DNA from: Candidatus Krumholzibacteriia bacterium
Lineage (GTDB): Bacteria > Krumholzibacteriota > Krumholzibacteriia > LZORAL124-64-63
Length of the DNA stretch: 11,177 nucleotides
Reading direction: 5' to 3'
Assembly (NCBI GenBank): GCA_030590265.1
Contig: JAUUYW010000075.1
Span: 1-11,177 of the forward strand
Of this stretch, positions 1 to 5,963 are shown piece after piece (the first letter of the stretch is position 1; each line of letters starts with the position of its first letter). The position numbers and the translations under genes were made by a program. The notes beneath the pieces were generated by a model. The model was not told the origin of the DNA, searched no databases, and saw only the letters and a program-made list of their open reading frames with translations.

Positions 1-1
1 A

Positions 2-349
2 CAGGTGAAAGATGGTGTGGAGCATCGGTGGGCTTTGGTTTCGGGAATTGCCCGTCCCCATCGATTCGAGGCTGGGGCCTGTGAAAGCCTTGACCAACGG
101 GTTGTTCTCTCTTTGCGGTGTCAGGATCACGTGGACTATTCAAAACCCCTGCTGACAAAGATAGCTCGCCAAATGGATTCCGCAGGGGCCACCGCCCTGG
201 TAACAACTGACAAAGACTGGATCAAACTGGCTGCCCTGTGGCAAGATCCAAGGCCGGTAATGGTGCTTGATATGGAGCTTGTCTGGGACAAGGAAAACGC
301 GCTCAACCAATGGTTAGTTGAGCGCGTAATTCAAACAAAATCATCCTGA
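2..349 (+). CDS. lpxK: Tetraacyldisaccharide 4'-kinase (LpxK), C-terminal part
   Basis: LpxK phosphorylates the 4' position of the lipid A disaccharide at the inner membrane. Only the last 115 codons are present; the frame is open to the left edge, so the start lies outside the window. The visible part matches the family's C-terminal half: a 'SGIARPHRF' block like the usual 'GIA.P.RF' segment, then a conserved 'DH.DY' pair, then 'ALVTTDKDWIKL', which corresponds to the family's 'TEKDAVK' motif. No ATP-binding P-loop is visible because it lies in the missing N-terminal half. The gene converges on a minus-strand lipoprotein gene with only 9 bp between stop codons. Its last codons contain an 11-bp inverted repeat that probably serves as the neighbour's terminator. 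Its presence indicates an LPS-bearing outer membrane. The assignment is by remembered family motifs and is fairly secure for a fragment. Confidence 0.85.
   Translation, partial: QVKDGVEHRWALVSGIARPHRFEAGACESLDQRVVLSLRCQDHVDYSKPLLTKIARQMDSAGATALVTTDKDWIKLAALWQDPRPVMVLDMELVWDKENALNQWLVERVIQTKSS
290..327 (-). terminator. Rho-independent terminator of the minus-strand lipoprotein gene, inside lpxK
   Basis: Positions 297-307 (ACGCGCTCAAC) and 317-327 (GTTGAGCGCGT) are perfect reverse complements: 11 bp around a 9-nt loop. On the minus strand the hairpin comes 31 nt after the lipoprotein stop and is followed by TTTCCT, a short T-rich tail. On the plus strand it is followed by AATTCAAAC, so it looks one-directional. 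It lies wholly within the coding end of lpxK. The stem is strong but the T-run is short, so the terminator call is inference. Confidence 0.6.
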
Positions 350-358
350 AAGAACTGG

Positions 359-955
359 TCAGTCTCCAGCAGTGGCCCCGTAAAAAGTTACCATGAAGCC
401 ACCTTCGATGGTTACGACTTCCGAGTTTCCGGTTTCATGACCGTGAAATCTCAACTCACAGGCTGCCGTGAAACTAGACCCTGGATTCTCGAACAGTGAG
501 CGGTACCAAGGTTCTTCTTTCATGACCCGATCAGCAATCAGGACATGGACGGAACCATGATCATTCACGGGAATGAGGGCTTCGATCATCCCGTTGGTGA
601 CATTGTAGTCTGTCATCTCGGGTGGTGCTGCTGGGCCTGGGTGCCAAATCAAATCATAGTTGGTCACATGGAACCAACTTGAGATACCGTTTTCAGGCAG
701 AACAATAGCATCGCTGTAAGGCCGGGCATAAAACATTACCGGCACCCAATCAATGGGGTAAGTATCGTCTGCAGTGCCTGCTTCGCCATCGGATCCAACA
801 TCCAGGTAGGCAGAAAGCAGAGGGGTGCCATTGTTGATGGTTTCAACCTCACAAACCAGACGCTGCCATTCATTTCCGTCGTGATTTGAACAACCGGCCA
901 GAATTGCCACAAGGGCGGCCATGGTCAGGGCAAAGATCAGGTTTCGGCGCTTCAC
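359..955 (-). CDS. Predicted lipoprotein of unknown function
   Basis: This 198-aa protein has a clear lipoprotein signal: basic start MKRRN, a hydrophobic stretch (residues 6-20) and lipobox LAGC with the lipidated Cys at 22. The start is a GTG (955-953), supported by a GGAGG Shine-Dalgarno at 964-968, 8 nt away. Around residues 52-64 there is an Asp/Gly-rich loop, DVGSDGEAGTADD, of a type often seen in calcium-binding or secreted repeat proteins. The rest is rich in aromatic residues and short strand-like stretches (YPIDWVPVMF, GGFMVTFYG), which suggests a compact beta-rich domain. I do not recognise a named family; similar small lipoproteins may exist in Krumholzibacteriota-like genomes, but that is memory only. 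It is transcribed alone, divergent from nadB. Function unknown; location presumably outer or inner membrane, periplasmic side. The Asp+2 rule cannot settle this, as residue 23 is Ser. Confidence 0.75.
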   Translation of the reverse strand: MKRRNLIFALTMAALVAILAGCSNHDGNEWQRLVCEVETINNGTPLLSAYLDVGSDGEAGTADDTYPIDWVPVMFYARPYSDAIVLPENGISSWFHVTNYDLIWHPGPAAPPEMTDYNVTNGMIEALIPVNDHGSVHVLIADRVMKEEPWYRSLFENPGSSFTAACELRFHGHETGNSEVVTIEGGFMVTFYGATAGD

Positions 956-963
956 GATTCAAT

Positions 964-968
964 CCTCC
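964..968 (-). promoter_or_regulatory. Shine-Dalgarno deciding the lipoprotein GTG start
   Basis: GGAGG on the minus strand, 8 nt upstream of the GTG at 955-953. No ATG offers both a lipobox protein and a Shine-Dalgarno, so this fixes the start. Confidence 0.65.
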
Positions 969-972
969 GGGT

Positions 973-984
973 GGACATATGTCC
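973..984. promoter_or_regulatory. 12-bp perfect palindrome, candidate operator
   Basis: GGACATATGTCC is its own reverse complement. It lies 18 bp upstream of the lipoprotein GTG, just ahead of its ribosome binding site, in the divergent region shared with nadB. It may be a dimeric repressor site, but a 12-bp palindrome of this kind can also be chance. Confidence 0.3.
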
Positions 985-1014
985 GGGGTGAGGGTAATTT
1001 CTTAATGTCAGAAG

Positions 1015-1021
1015 TATTATC
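1015..1021. promoter_or_regulatory. Possible -10 element(s) in the divergent region
   Basis: TATTAT (1015-1020, plus strand) and, overlapping it, GATAAT on the minus strand (1021-1016) each match the TATAAT box at five of six positions. Neither has a convincing -35 box at 16-18 bp, so this is a weak call. The plus-strand box would start transcription about 85 nt ahead of nadB, leaving a leader containing the two inverted repeats below. Confidence 0.25.
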
Positions 1022-1033
1022 GCCACCCTGGCC

Positions 1034-1063
1034 TGGGGACTTTAGCCCCAATTGTTTTTTTTT
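1034..1063 (+). terminator. Terminator-like hairpin with T9 in the nadB leader (possible attenuator)
   Basis: TGGGG (1034-1038) pairs with CCCCA (1046-1050) around ACTTTAG; C1040-G1045 can add a pair with one bulged A. After ATTG comes an uninterrupted run of nine T (1055-1063). No plus-strand gene ends nearby (lpxK stops 685 bp upstream), so the element stands in front of nadB, where it could act as an attenuator. The stem is only 5-6 bp and is separated from the T-run by four bases, so intrinsic termination would be inefficient if real. Confidence 0.35.
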
Positions 1064-1069
1064 GTTGTT

Positions 1070-1103
1070 CAGCCACTGCAACTTCCTGGAATTGCAGCCA
1101 CTG
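1070..1103 (+). repeat. Direct repeat CAGCCACTG x2 in the nadB leader
   Basis: CAGCCACTG occurs at 1070-1078 and 1095-1103, offset by 25 bp. The second copy runs into the GGAGG ribosome binding site. The copies overlap both arms of the dyad at 1076-1097. Confidence 0.5.
1076..1097. promoter_or_regulatory. 22-bp imperfect dyad directly before the nadB ribosome binding site
   Basis: CTGCAA (1076-1081), a bulged C, TTCC (1083-1086), a central T, GGAA (1088-1091), then TTGCAG (1092-1097). The arms are exact reverse complements over 10 bp apart from the one bulged base. It ends 5 bp before GGAGG (1103-1107). It could be an operator covering the translation start region or an mRNA hairpin next to the ribosome site. 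Which of these, if either, cannot be told from sequence. Confidence 0.4.
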
Positions 1104-1113
1104 GAGGAAATGC

Positions 1114-2790
1114 ATGCCTTCCCCAAGCCAAACGGATATCTTCATCAGCCGTTGTCTGGTTGTTGGTTCCGGCATTGCCGGTTTGCAGTTTGCCCTGCTG
1201 GCAGCCGAACAAGGCACTGTCAACGTGGTGACCAAGAAGGAAAGCAGAGAGAGCAATACCAATTATGCCCAGGGAGGAATCGCCGCTGCGGTGTCTCCCA
1301 TGGATGATTTTTCCCATCATATTCAAGACACCCTCACGGCCGGCGATGGCCTGTGCAATCGTGATGTGGTCAGCAAAATGGTGGCTGCTGGACCGCGTCT
1401 GATTGAACGATTGCTTTCCTACGGGGTTCAGTTCAGCAAAGATGAGGAATCCGAGGGGGATGGATTTGCTTTGGGCCGAGAAGGTGGTCATTCCCGCCGG
1501 CGGGTTTTGCATTGCAAGGATTTGACAGGCAGGGAAATCGAAGAACGATTGCTGAAGGCCTGCCTGGCCCATCCCAACATCAGCGTGGACGAGAACCACA
1601 TGGGGTTGGATTTGCTCACCGGCCGCCAAATTGGCATGAACCAAAAAAACGCCGAGCGAGTGGTTGGTTGTGTGGTGCTGAACCGCCAAACCCATCGCCG
1701 AAGGGCTTTTCTTGCTGACGCTGTGGTTCTGGCCACTGGAGGTTGCGGCAAAGTTTACAGTTACACCAGCAATCCGGATATTGCCACTGGTGATGGCCTG
1801 GCCATGGCCTTCCGGGCCGGGGCCGAGTTGCGCAATCTGGAGTTCGTTCAGTTTCACCCCACATGTCTTTACCATCCCAAGGCCAAAAGTTTTCTCATCA
1901 GTGAAGCCGTTCGGGGCGAGGGGGCCGTGCTGATCAATGGCCACCAGGAACAATTCATGGAACGGTACCATCCTCTCAAGGATTTGGCGCCCAGAGATGT
2001 TGTGGCTCGCAGCATTGATCGGGAACTCAAAACCAGCGGCGATCCCTGTGTTTTTCTGGACCTGCGTCACCTTCAACGTAATAAGGTGGAGGATCGTTTC
2101 CCCCATTTGGTGAAACAGTGTGCCAAGTTTGGGCTGGACATGGCCGGTCAACCGGTTCCGGTGGTGCCGGCTGCGCATTACATGTGCGGTGGCGTGGCCG
2201 TTGATCTGGCAGCACGCACCAGCCTGCCGGGTTTGTACGCCATTGGGGAGGCGGCTTGCACTGGGGTGCATGGCGCCAATCGTTTGGCCAGCAACAGTCT
2301 TTTGGAGGCCGTGTTTTTTGCTGATCAGGCCAGTGCCGCCATGGAAAATCTGGAACCGCTCATCAGTTCCGACGGGTTTCAGGTGGATCTTTCGGCGTTG
2401 GGGGCCGAAACCCACGCTGCGGGCCCGCAAATCATGGTGCTGGAACACGACTGGGACTCGGTGCGCCGCATAATGTGGGACTACGTGGGAATTGTTAGAG
2501 ATCGCGACCGTTTGGATATTGCTCTGCGAAGGCTACGGCAAATCCGCGATACCGTTGAAGAGTTGTTCTGCATCAGTGTCATCAATCCGGATATTGTGGA
2601 GTTGCGCAACATCAGTCTTTTGGCCGAGTTGATTGTTCTTTGCGCACGGGACCGGCACGAAAGCAGGGGACTGCACTTCACTCCCGATTTTCCCGGAAAA
2701 CTTTCCGAAGCTGTCGATACTGTTATTCGGCGTCATCAGGTTTTGGCCGGTGAAACGGCCCACGAGCCTGAACAGGATTGCCATGACTGA
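1114..2790 (+). CDS. nadB: L-aspartate oxidase
   Basis: NadB oxidises L-aspartate to iminoaspartate with FAD, the first step of de novo NAD synthesis; oxygen or fumarate re-oxidises the flavin. At 558 aa it is of usual length. Visible features: N-terminal dinucleotide fold V16-V-G-S-G-I-A-G23; the family's 'NYAQGGIAAA' flavin segment (50-59); 'GREGGHSRRRV' in the middle; 'LAPRDVV' with R294 at the place of the catalytic arginine; 'HYMCGG' (H355) matching the substrate-binding histidine segment; 'GLYAIGEAACTGVHGANRLASNSLLE' as the C-terminal FAD-contacting block; and a helical tail. These separate it from succinate dehydrogenase flavoproteins, which it resembles. The start ATG at 1114 has GGAGG six bases upstream; an ATG at 1110 is out of frame. 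It heads the operon; its last 8 bp overlap the methyltransferase. The partner genes nadA and nadC are not in the window. Confidence 0.95.
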   Translation: MPSPSQTDIFISRCLVVGSGIAGLQFALLAAEQGTVNVVTKKESRESNTNYAQGGIAAAVSPMDDFSHHIQDTLTAGDGLCNRDVVSKMVAAGPRLIERLLSYGVQFSKDEESEGDGFALGREGGHSRRRVLHCKDLTGREIEERLLKACLAHPNISVDENHMGLDLLTGRQIGMNQKNAERVVGCVVLNRQTHRRRAFLADAVVLATGGCGKVYSYTSNPDIATGDGLAMAFRAGAELRNLEFVQFHPTCLYHPKAKSFLISEAVRGEGAVLINGHQEQFMERYHPLKDLAPRDVVARSIDRELKTSGDPCVFLDLRHLQRNKVEDRFPHLVKQCAKFGLDMAGQPVPVVPAAHYMCGGVAVDLAARTSLPGLYAIGEAACTGVHGANRLASNSLLEAVFFADQASAAMENLEPLISSDGFQVDLSALGAETHAAGPQIMVLEHDWDSVRRIMWDYVGIVRDRDRLDIALRRLRQIRDTVEELFCISVINPDIVELRNISLLAELIVLCARDRHESRGLHFTPDFPGKLSEAVDTVIRRHQVLAGETAHEPEQDCHD

Positions 2791-3589
2791 TGCCTGGTTT
2801 GAAGTTGCTTTTGGCGCGCACTATCCTGCCCTCTATGCCCATCGGGACAGCGCCGAAGCGGCCCTGTGTTTTGAATTGTTGCCGACTATGGCTCCACTGA
2901 GCCCTCACGGAAAACCCGTGCTGGATTTGGGATGCGGAGACGGCAGACATCTGGAGTTTCTGGTGAAGGCTGGTTTGCCCTGCTTGGGATTGGACCTTTC
3001 GTCTCCCTTGCTGGAACTGGCGAGTCAACGGTCTCTTGGAACACCATTAATCAGGGGGGACATGAGATCTATTGGCCTTAAGGATCAATCTCTGGATTCT
3101 GTGCTTTCACTGTTTACTGCGTTTGGGTATTTTGGTCGACTCCAGGATAATGTCGTCGTGGTTGAAGAAGTTTCCCGAATCCTTTGTTCTGGCGGGCACT
3201 GGTTTTTGGACTATTTCAATTGTGATAGAGTTGTTCAAGAGCTTGGCAACGGGCAGGATTTTATCAGGGAGAGGGCGGTCGGCAACATGAAAATTCGTGA
3301 AACGAGACGATATTCAGCCCAAGATTCCCAAGTCAGCAAAGAGGTTGAATTGCACCCTTTGCCCAGCTCAACACAGCCCACCGAACCAGCCCCTCAAAAC
3401 CATCCGTTGCCACTTGAAGGGTTGCGATACACTGAAAAAGTTGCTGTCTTTTCCTTGGCAGAGATGGATCAATTGGCCCTGAAACATGGCCTGGAAAGGG
3501 TGGCTTCGGCCGGCAGCTACGAAGGTGCCGAACTCTCCATGGGCCATCGTTGGATTCTGGTTTACCGCAAAACGAAGATGCAATCATGA
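2783..3589 (+). CDS. SAM-dependent class I methyltransferase, candidate N-methyl-bacillithiol synthase
   Basis: This 268-aa protein has the class I methyltransferase fold: motif I VLDLGCGDG (46-54) binds SAM, D71 in 'GLDLS' is the expected ribose-binding acid, and 'GDM' (92-94) is the expected adenine contact. The N-terminus (WFEVAFG..YPALYAHRD) and C-terminus (GSYEGAEL...RWILVYRK) resemble a small-molecule methyltransferase group. Start chosen at ATG 2783 because it overlaps the nadB stop by 8 bp; an in-frame upstream start at 2633 would overlap nadB by over 150 bp. Its TGA forms an exact ATGA overlap with bshC, so it is probably translationally coupled to bacillithiol synthesis. In Chlorobaculum tepidum a SAM methyltransferase, NmbA, methylates the cysteine nitrogen of bacillithiol; the same role is inferred here from context, not shown by sequence. 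A proline-rich segment (192-210) looks inserted before the last strands. Alternative: an unrelated small-molecule methyltransferase. Confidence 0.85.
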   Translation: MTDAWFEVAFGAHYPALYAHRDSAEAALCFELLPTMAPLSPHGKPVLDLGCGDGRHLEFLVKAGLPCLGLDLSSPLLELASQRSLGTPLIRGDMRSIGLKDQSLDSVLSLFTAFGYFGRLQDNVVVVEEVSRILCSGGHWFLDYFNCDRVVQELGNGQDFIRERAVGNMKIRETRRYSAQDSQVSKEVELHPLPSSTQPTEPAPQNHPLPLEGLRYTEKVAVFSLAEMDQLALKHGLERVASAGSYEGAELSMGHRWILVYRKTKMQS

Positions 3590-5196
3590 ATTCTTCCCAA
3601 TTTTCCATTGGAACCGGTTCCCTGTTGGTGCACCTGCACCCTGAGCAGAGACTGTGGAAGTTTTGGCTCAATACCCAGGTTGATTCGCTGGTTGATCTCC
3701 CTGAGGCCTTCCAGGCAACCCCGGGACTGAACACAGTGCTGAAAAAGGACAAGACGGCGCCCGAGGAGTTTCTGCCCCAAGGATATGCTGAACAGCTGGC
3801 ACAAGATCCCCTGATTCTGGCCACTCCAGCAGCTGACCGTGAACTGATCGTCCAGAATTTGAATGATCTGGTTTCGGGTGCTGCCAGAGCGGTGGTCACT
3901 GGTCAACAACCAGGATTTGGTGGTGGACCGCTTTATTCCTTGTACAAGATTGCCACCACTGTTGCCTTGGCCAGGCTGCGCACCCAGAGGGGCCAGCTTT
4001 CGGTTCCTGTTTATTGGATGGGAGATGATGATGACGATTTGGCGGAAGCCCTCGATCCCGTCCTTTGGGATGGCCTGACCGGTAAGCTGGCCAGCAGCAA
4101 TTGCCCCGTTCCAGAAGGGAACAAACGGCAGCAGATGATCGGAACATTTACGTTCGACAAACTGGAACAACGCGTCGGTGAAATTCTGGAATCCCAGCCT
4201 CCGTCCGATGGTTTGGGCCAGGACCTCGTTGATATATACCTGTTGGCCAAATCTGAAAATGTATCTCTTTCCGAACTGAACGAGTCGCTGATTCGGAGAA
4301 TTTTCAGGGGAACCGGTTTGGTTATTCTGCGAGGCAATGATTCCCGTCTTCATCATCACAGTGCCGAATTCTACAACCGTGTTGTTCCTTTGTTGGCTGT
4401 GCTCAGCCAAGTGACCGGGTTGCGGGCTTTCCAACTGGCCAGGGAACTGGCCATACCACCCTTGGGTGCCAACAGCTTGAAGCGTCCTCTTTATCAGGTG
4501 GACAACCAAAGCAGGACGCCTTGGAACGGTCACGACACTCCCGCCAATTCTTTCGGGTGGCGCTGTGGTGTTCTTCTTCGCTCCCTGTTGCAGGACTGGC
4601 TGCTGAAACCGGTGGCCGTGGTGGTGGGCCCAGGGGAGTTGGCCTATTTGTCTCAGTTGACTCCAGCCTACGAACTTTTGGGCCTGAACCGTGCTCCTCT
4701 TATCCCACGACTTTTTGGTTGGCTTGTCCCTCACAATCTGGACCATGATCTTCTGAAAAAATTCAGTCATTCTACTCTTTTGACCAAAGATGAAGCCAAC
4801 AAGTGGGCCTTGGAAGCGGGCCTCAAAGCAGAAGATGAATTGGTGAGTATCCTGACCGGTCGGTTGAATATATCTTCTGAAAGAGCTCGCTCGCTGGCCG
4901 CCGGCAGAACTCGTCGTTGGGTCAAGGGAGTCCAGACCATGTTGCAAAATGAGTCCCAACGAAAGGTCAATGAAGATAGGCCCAGCACGCCGGCCTGGGT
5001 TTTTCCATTGGGGAAACGTCAGGAAAGGAAGTTGGCCTGGGTTCCTTGTGTCACCACTTGGGGGCAAGGGCTTGTTGATTGCCTTCTGGAAGCAGCCGAC
5101 CAACATTTGCAAAGTGGTCTTGAAGGCCAGTGGAATGAATATCTTTTGCAGGTCCAGGAACCTGCCTGGTGGTTTGGGAAAGGTGAAAATAAATGA
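3586..5196 (+). CDS. bshC: Bacillithiol biosynthesis cysteine-adding enzyme
   Basis: BshC is the putative ligase that joins cysteine to the amino group of glucosaminyl-malate, the last step to bacillithiol in the cytoplasm. The protein is 536 aa, usual for the family. Diagnostic motif: VVTGQQPGFGGGPLYSLYK from residue 103, the family's nucleotide-binding 'TGQQPG...GPLYT..K' block. It is followed by 'VPVYWMGDDDDDLAEA' (Y143-W144, then D147-D151), where the family usually reads about 'FW..GEDHDF.E'; the run of five Asp replaces the His. A helical, coiled-coil-like stretch follows mid-protein (residues about 400-460), and the C-terminus ends in 'PAWWFGKGE'. The start ATG 3586 overlaps the methyltransferase stop (ATGA). 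An in-frame TTG at 3550 would add 12 residues and is less likely. The stop overlaps bshB1 by the same ATGA pattern. Confidence 0.93.
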   Translation: MNSSQFSIGTGSLLVHLHPEQRLWKFWLNTQVDSLVDLPEAFQATPGLNTVLKKDKTAPEEFLPQGYAEQLAQDPLILATPAADRELIVQNLNDLVSGAARAVVTGQQPGFGGGPLYSLYKIATTVALARLRTQRGQLSVPVYWMGDDDDDLAEALDPVLWDGLTGKLASSNCPVPEGNKRQQMIGTFTFDKLEQRVGEILESQPPSDGLGQDLVDIYLLAKSENVSLSELNESLIRRIFRGTGLVILRGNDSRLHHHSAEFYNRVVPLLAVLSQVTGLRAFQLARELAIPPLGANSLKRPLYQVDNQSRTPWNGHDTPANSFGWRCGVLLRSLLQDWLLKPVAVVVGPGELAYLSQLTPAYELLGLNRAPLIPRLFGWLVPHNLDHDLLKKFSHSTLLTKDEANKWALEAGLKAEDELVSILTGRLNISSERARSLAAGRTRRWVKGVQTMLQNESQRKVNEDRPSTPAWVFPLGKRQERKLAWVPCVTTWGQGLVDCLLEAADQHLQSGLEGQWNEYLLQVQEPAWWFGKGENK

Positions 5197-5963
5197 AAGA
5201 TCAGGATTTCGGATGCGATCTGCTGGTGATCTCTCCTCACACGGATGATGCTGAAATTGGTTTGGGTGGAACCATCGCCACATTGTCGAAGAAGGGACGT
5301 CGAATTTGGGTTGTGGATTTGACCCGAGGTGAATTGGGTTCCAATGCCACCAGTGATGAACGCTGGGCCGAAGCTGCAGAAGCGTCCAGGACCCTGGGCC
5401 TTGCCGGGCGCCTGCAGTTGAATTTGCCGGATGGTTTCATCAACGCCACTGATCGAGATCACCTCATGGCAGTCGTCTGGGCCCTGCGCACTTTTCGCCC
5501 CCGTTGGGTCGTGTCGGCCCCCGACCCCGTGCGTCACCCGGATCATGTGGCCACGGCGGAACTCGTGCGGCGGGCTGCCTTCCTCGCCAGATTGACCGAA
5601 CTGCCTGTTCAGGAACCAGAATATTTGCGCTGGCAAGATGGCTCAAAAGTTCCGAACACTGCCGATTTGTGGATTGTCCCGACGGTTCTTTCAGTTTGCC
5701 CGGCCGACGGGAAACCATCCCTGCTCTTTGATGTGACGGAGCAATGGGCCACAAAAGAAAAGTCATTGCATTGTTTCGCCAGCCAATTCCAGCGGGCAGA
5801 CCACCGCCGTCCAACCATGATCAACGATGGTACTTTTCTGGAACGCATCCAAAGACGTGCCCGAAACTGGGGACGCCGTGCCGGGTGTCAGTATGCCGAA
5901 GCCTTTTGCACTGACGCTGTGCCGGTCCTCAACGATTTTCCGGATGTGGAGTGGCGCACATGA
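5193..5963 (+). CDS. bshB1: Bacillithiol biosynthesis deacetylase BshB1
   Basis: BshB1 is a zinc-dependent, LmbE/PIG-L-type deacetylase that converts N-acetylglucosaminyl-malate to glucosaminyl-malate. The protein is 256 aa. It shows the metal-binding N-terminal motif SPHTDDAEIGLGG (H16, D18, D19), with Thr where most members have Pro (PHPDD); a 'TRGELGSNAT' segment near 46-55; 'PDPVRHPDH' (H115, H118) giving the third metal ligand and the likely catalytic residue; and the subfamily C-terminal signature 'FLERIQRRARNWGRRAG' followed by 'YAEAF', which separates BshB1 from other LmbE proteins such as mycothiol MshB. Start ATG 5193 and stop 5961-5963 each form 4-bp overlaps with bshC and bshA. 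I see no missing catalytic residue, so it should be active. Confidence 0.93.
   Translation: MKDQDFGCDLLVISPHTDDAEIGLGGTIATLSKKGRRIWVVDLTRGELGSNATSDERWAEAAEASRTLGLAGRLQLNLPDGFINATDRDHLMAVVWALRTFRPRWVVSAPDPVRHPDHVATAELVRRAAFLARLTELPVQEPEYLRWQDGSKVPNTADLWIVPTVLSVCPADGKPSLLFDVTEQWATKEKSLHCFASQFQRADHRRPTMINDGTFLERIQRRARNWGRRAGCQYAEAFCTDAVPVLNDFPDVEWRT

Noticed and set aside
1034..1063. Terminator for lpxK at the nadB leader hairpin
   Set aside because: lpxK ends at 349 and a gene on the other strand lies between; 685 bp is too far for it to be its normal terminator.
921..1307. Plus-strand open frame crossing the divergent region, including an ATG at 1110
   Set aside because: It overlaps the nadB start in another frame, yields a Cys/Arg-rich product and lacks homology; the ATG at 1110 is only 2 bases after GGAGGA, too close.
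1069..2448. Long open frame (459 codons) antisense to nadB
   Set aside because: It mirrors nadB in codon phase, has no ribosome site or recognisable domains, and nadB is certain. It is a by-product of codon bias.
2633..2782. Upstream extension of the methyltransferase into nadB
   Set aside because: It would overlap nadB by over 150 bp and adds 50 residues with no methyltransferase similarity; ATG 2783 fits the operon spacing.
3550..3585. TTG start for bshC 12 codons upstream
   Set aside because: The ATG at 3586 forms the same ATGA overlap as the following junctions; the extra residues match nothing.
3562..5283. Long open frame (573 codons) antisense to bshC
   Set aside because: Composition is unlike a real protein (rich in Gln, His, Pro), with no motif; bshC on the plus strand explains the stretch fully.
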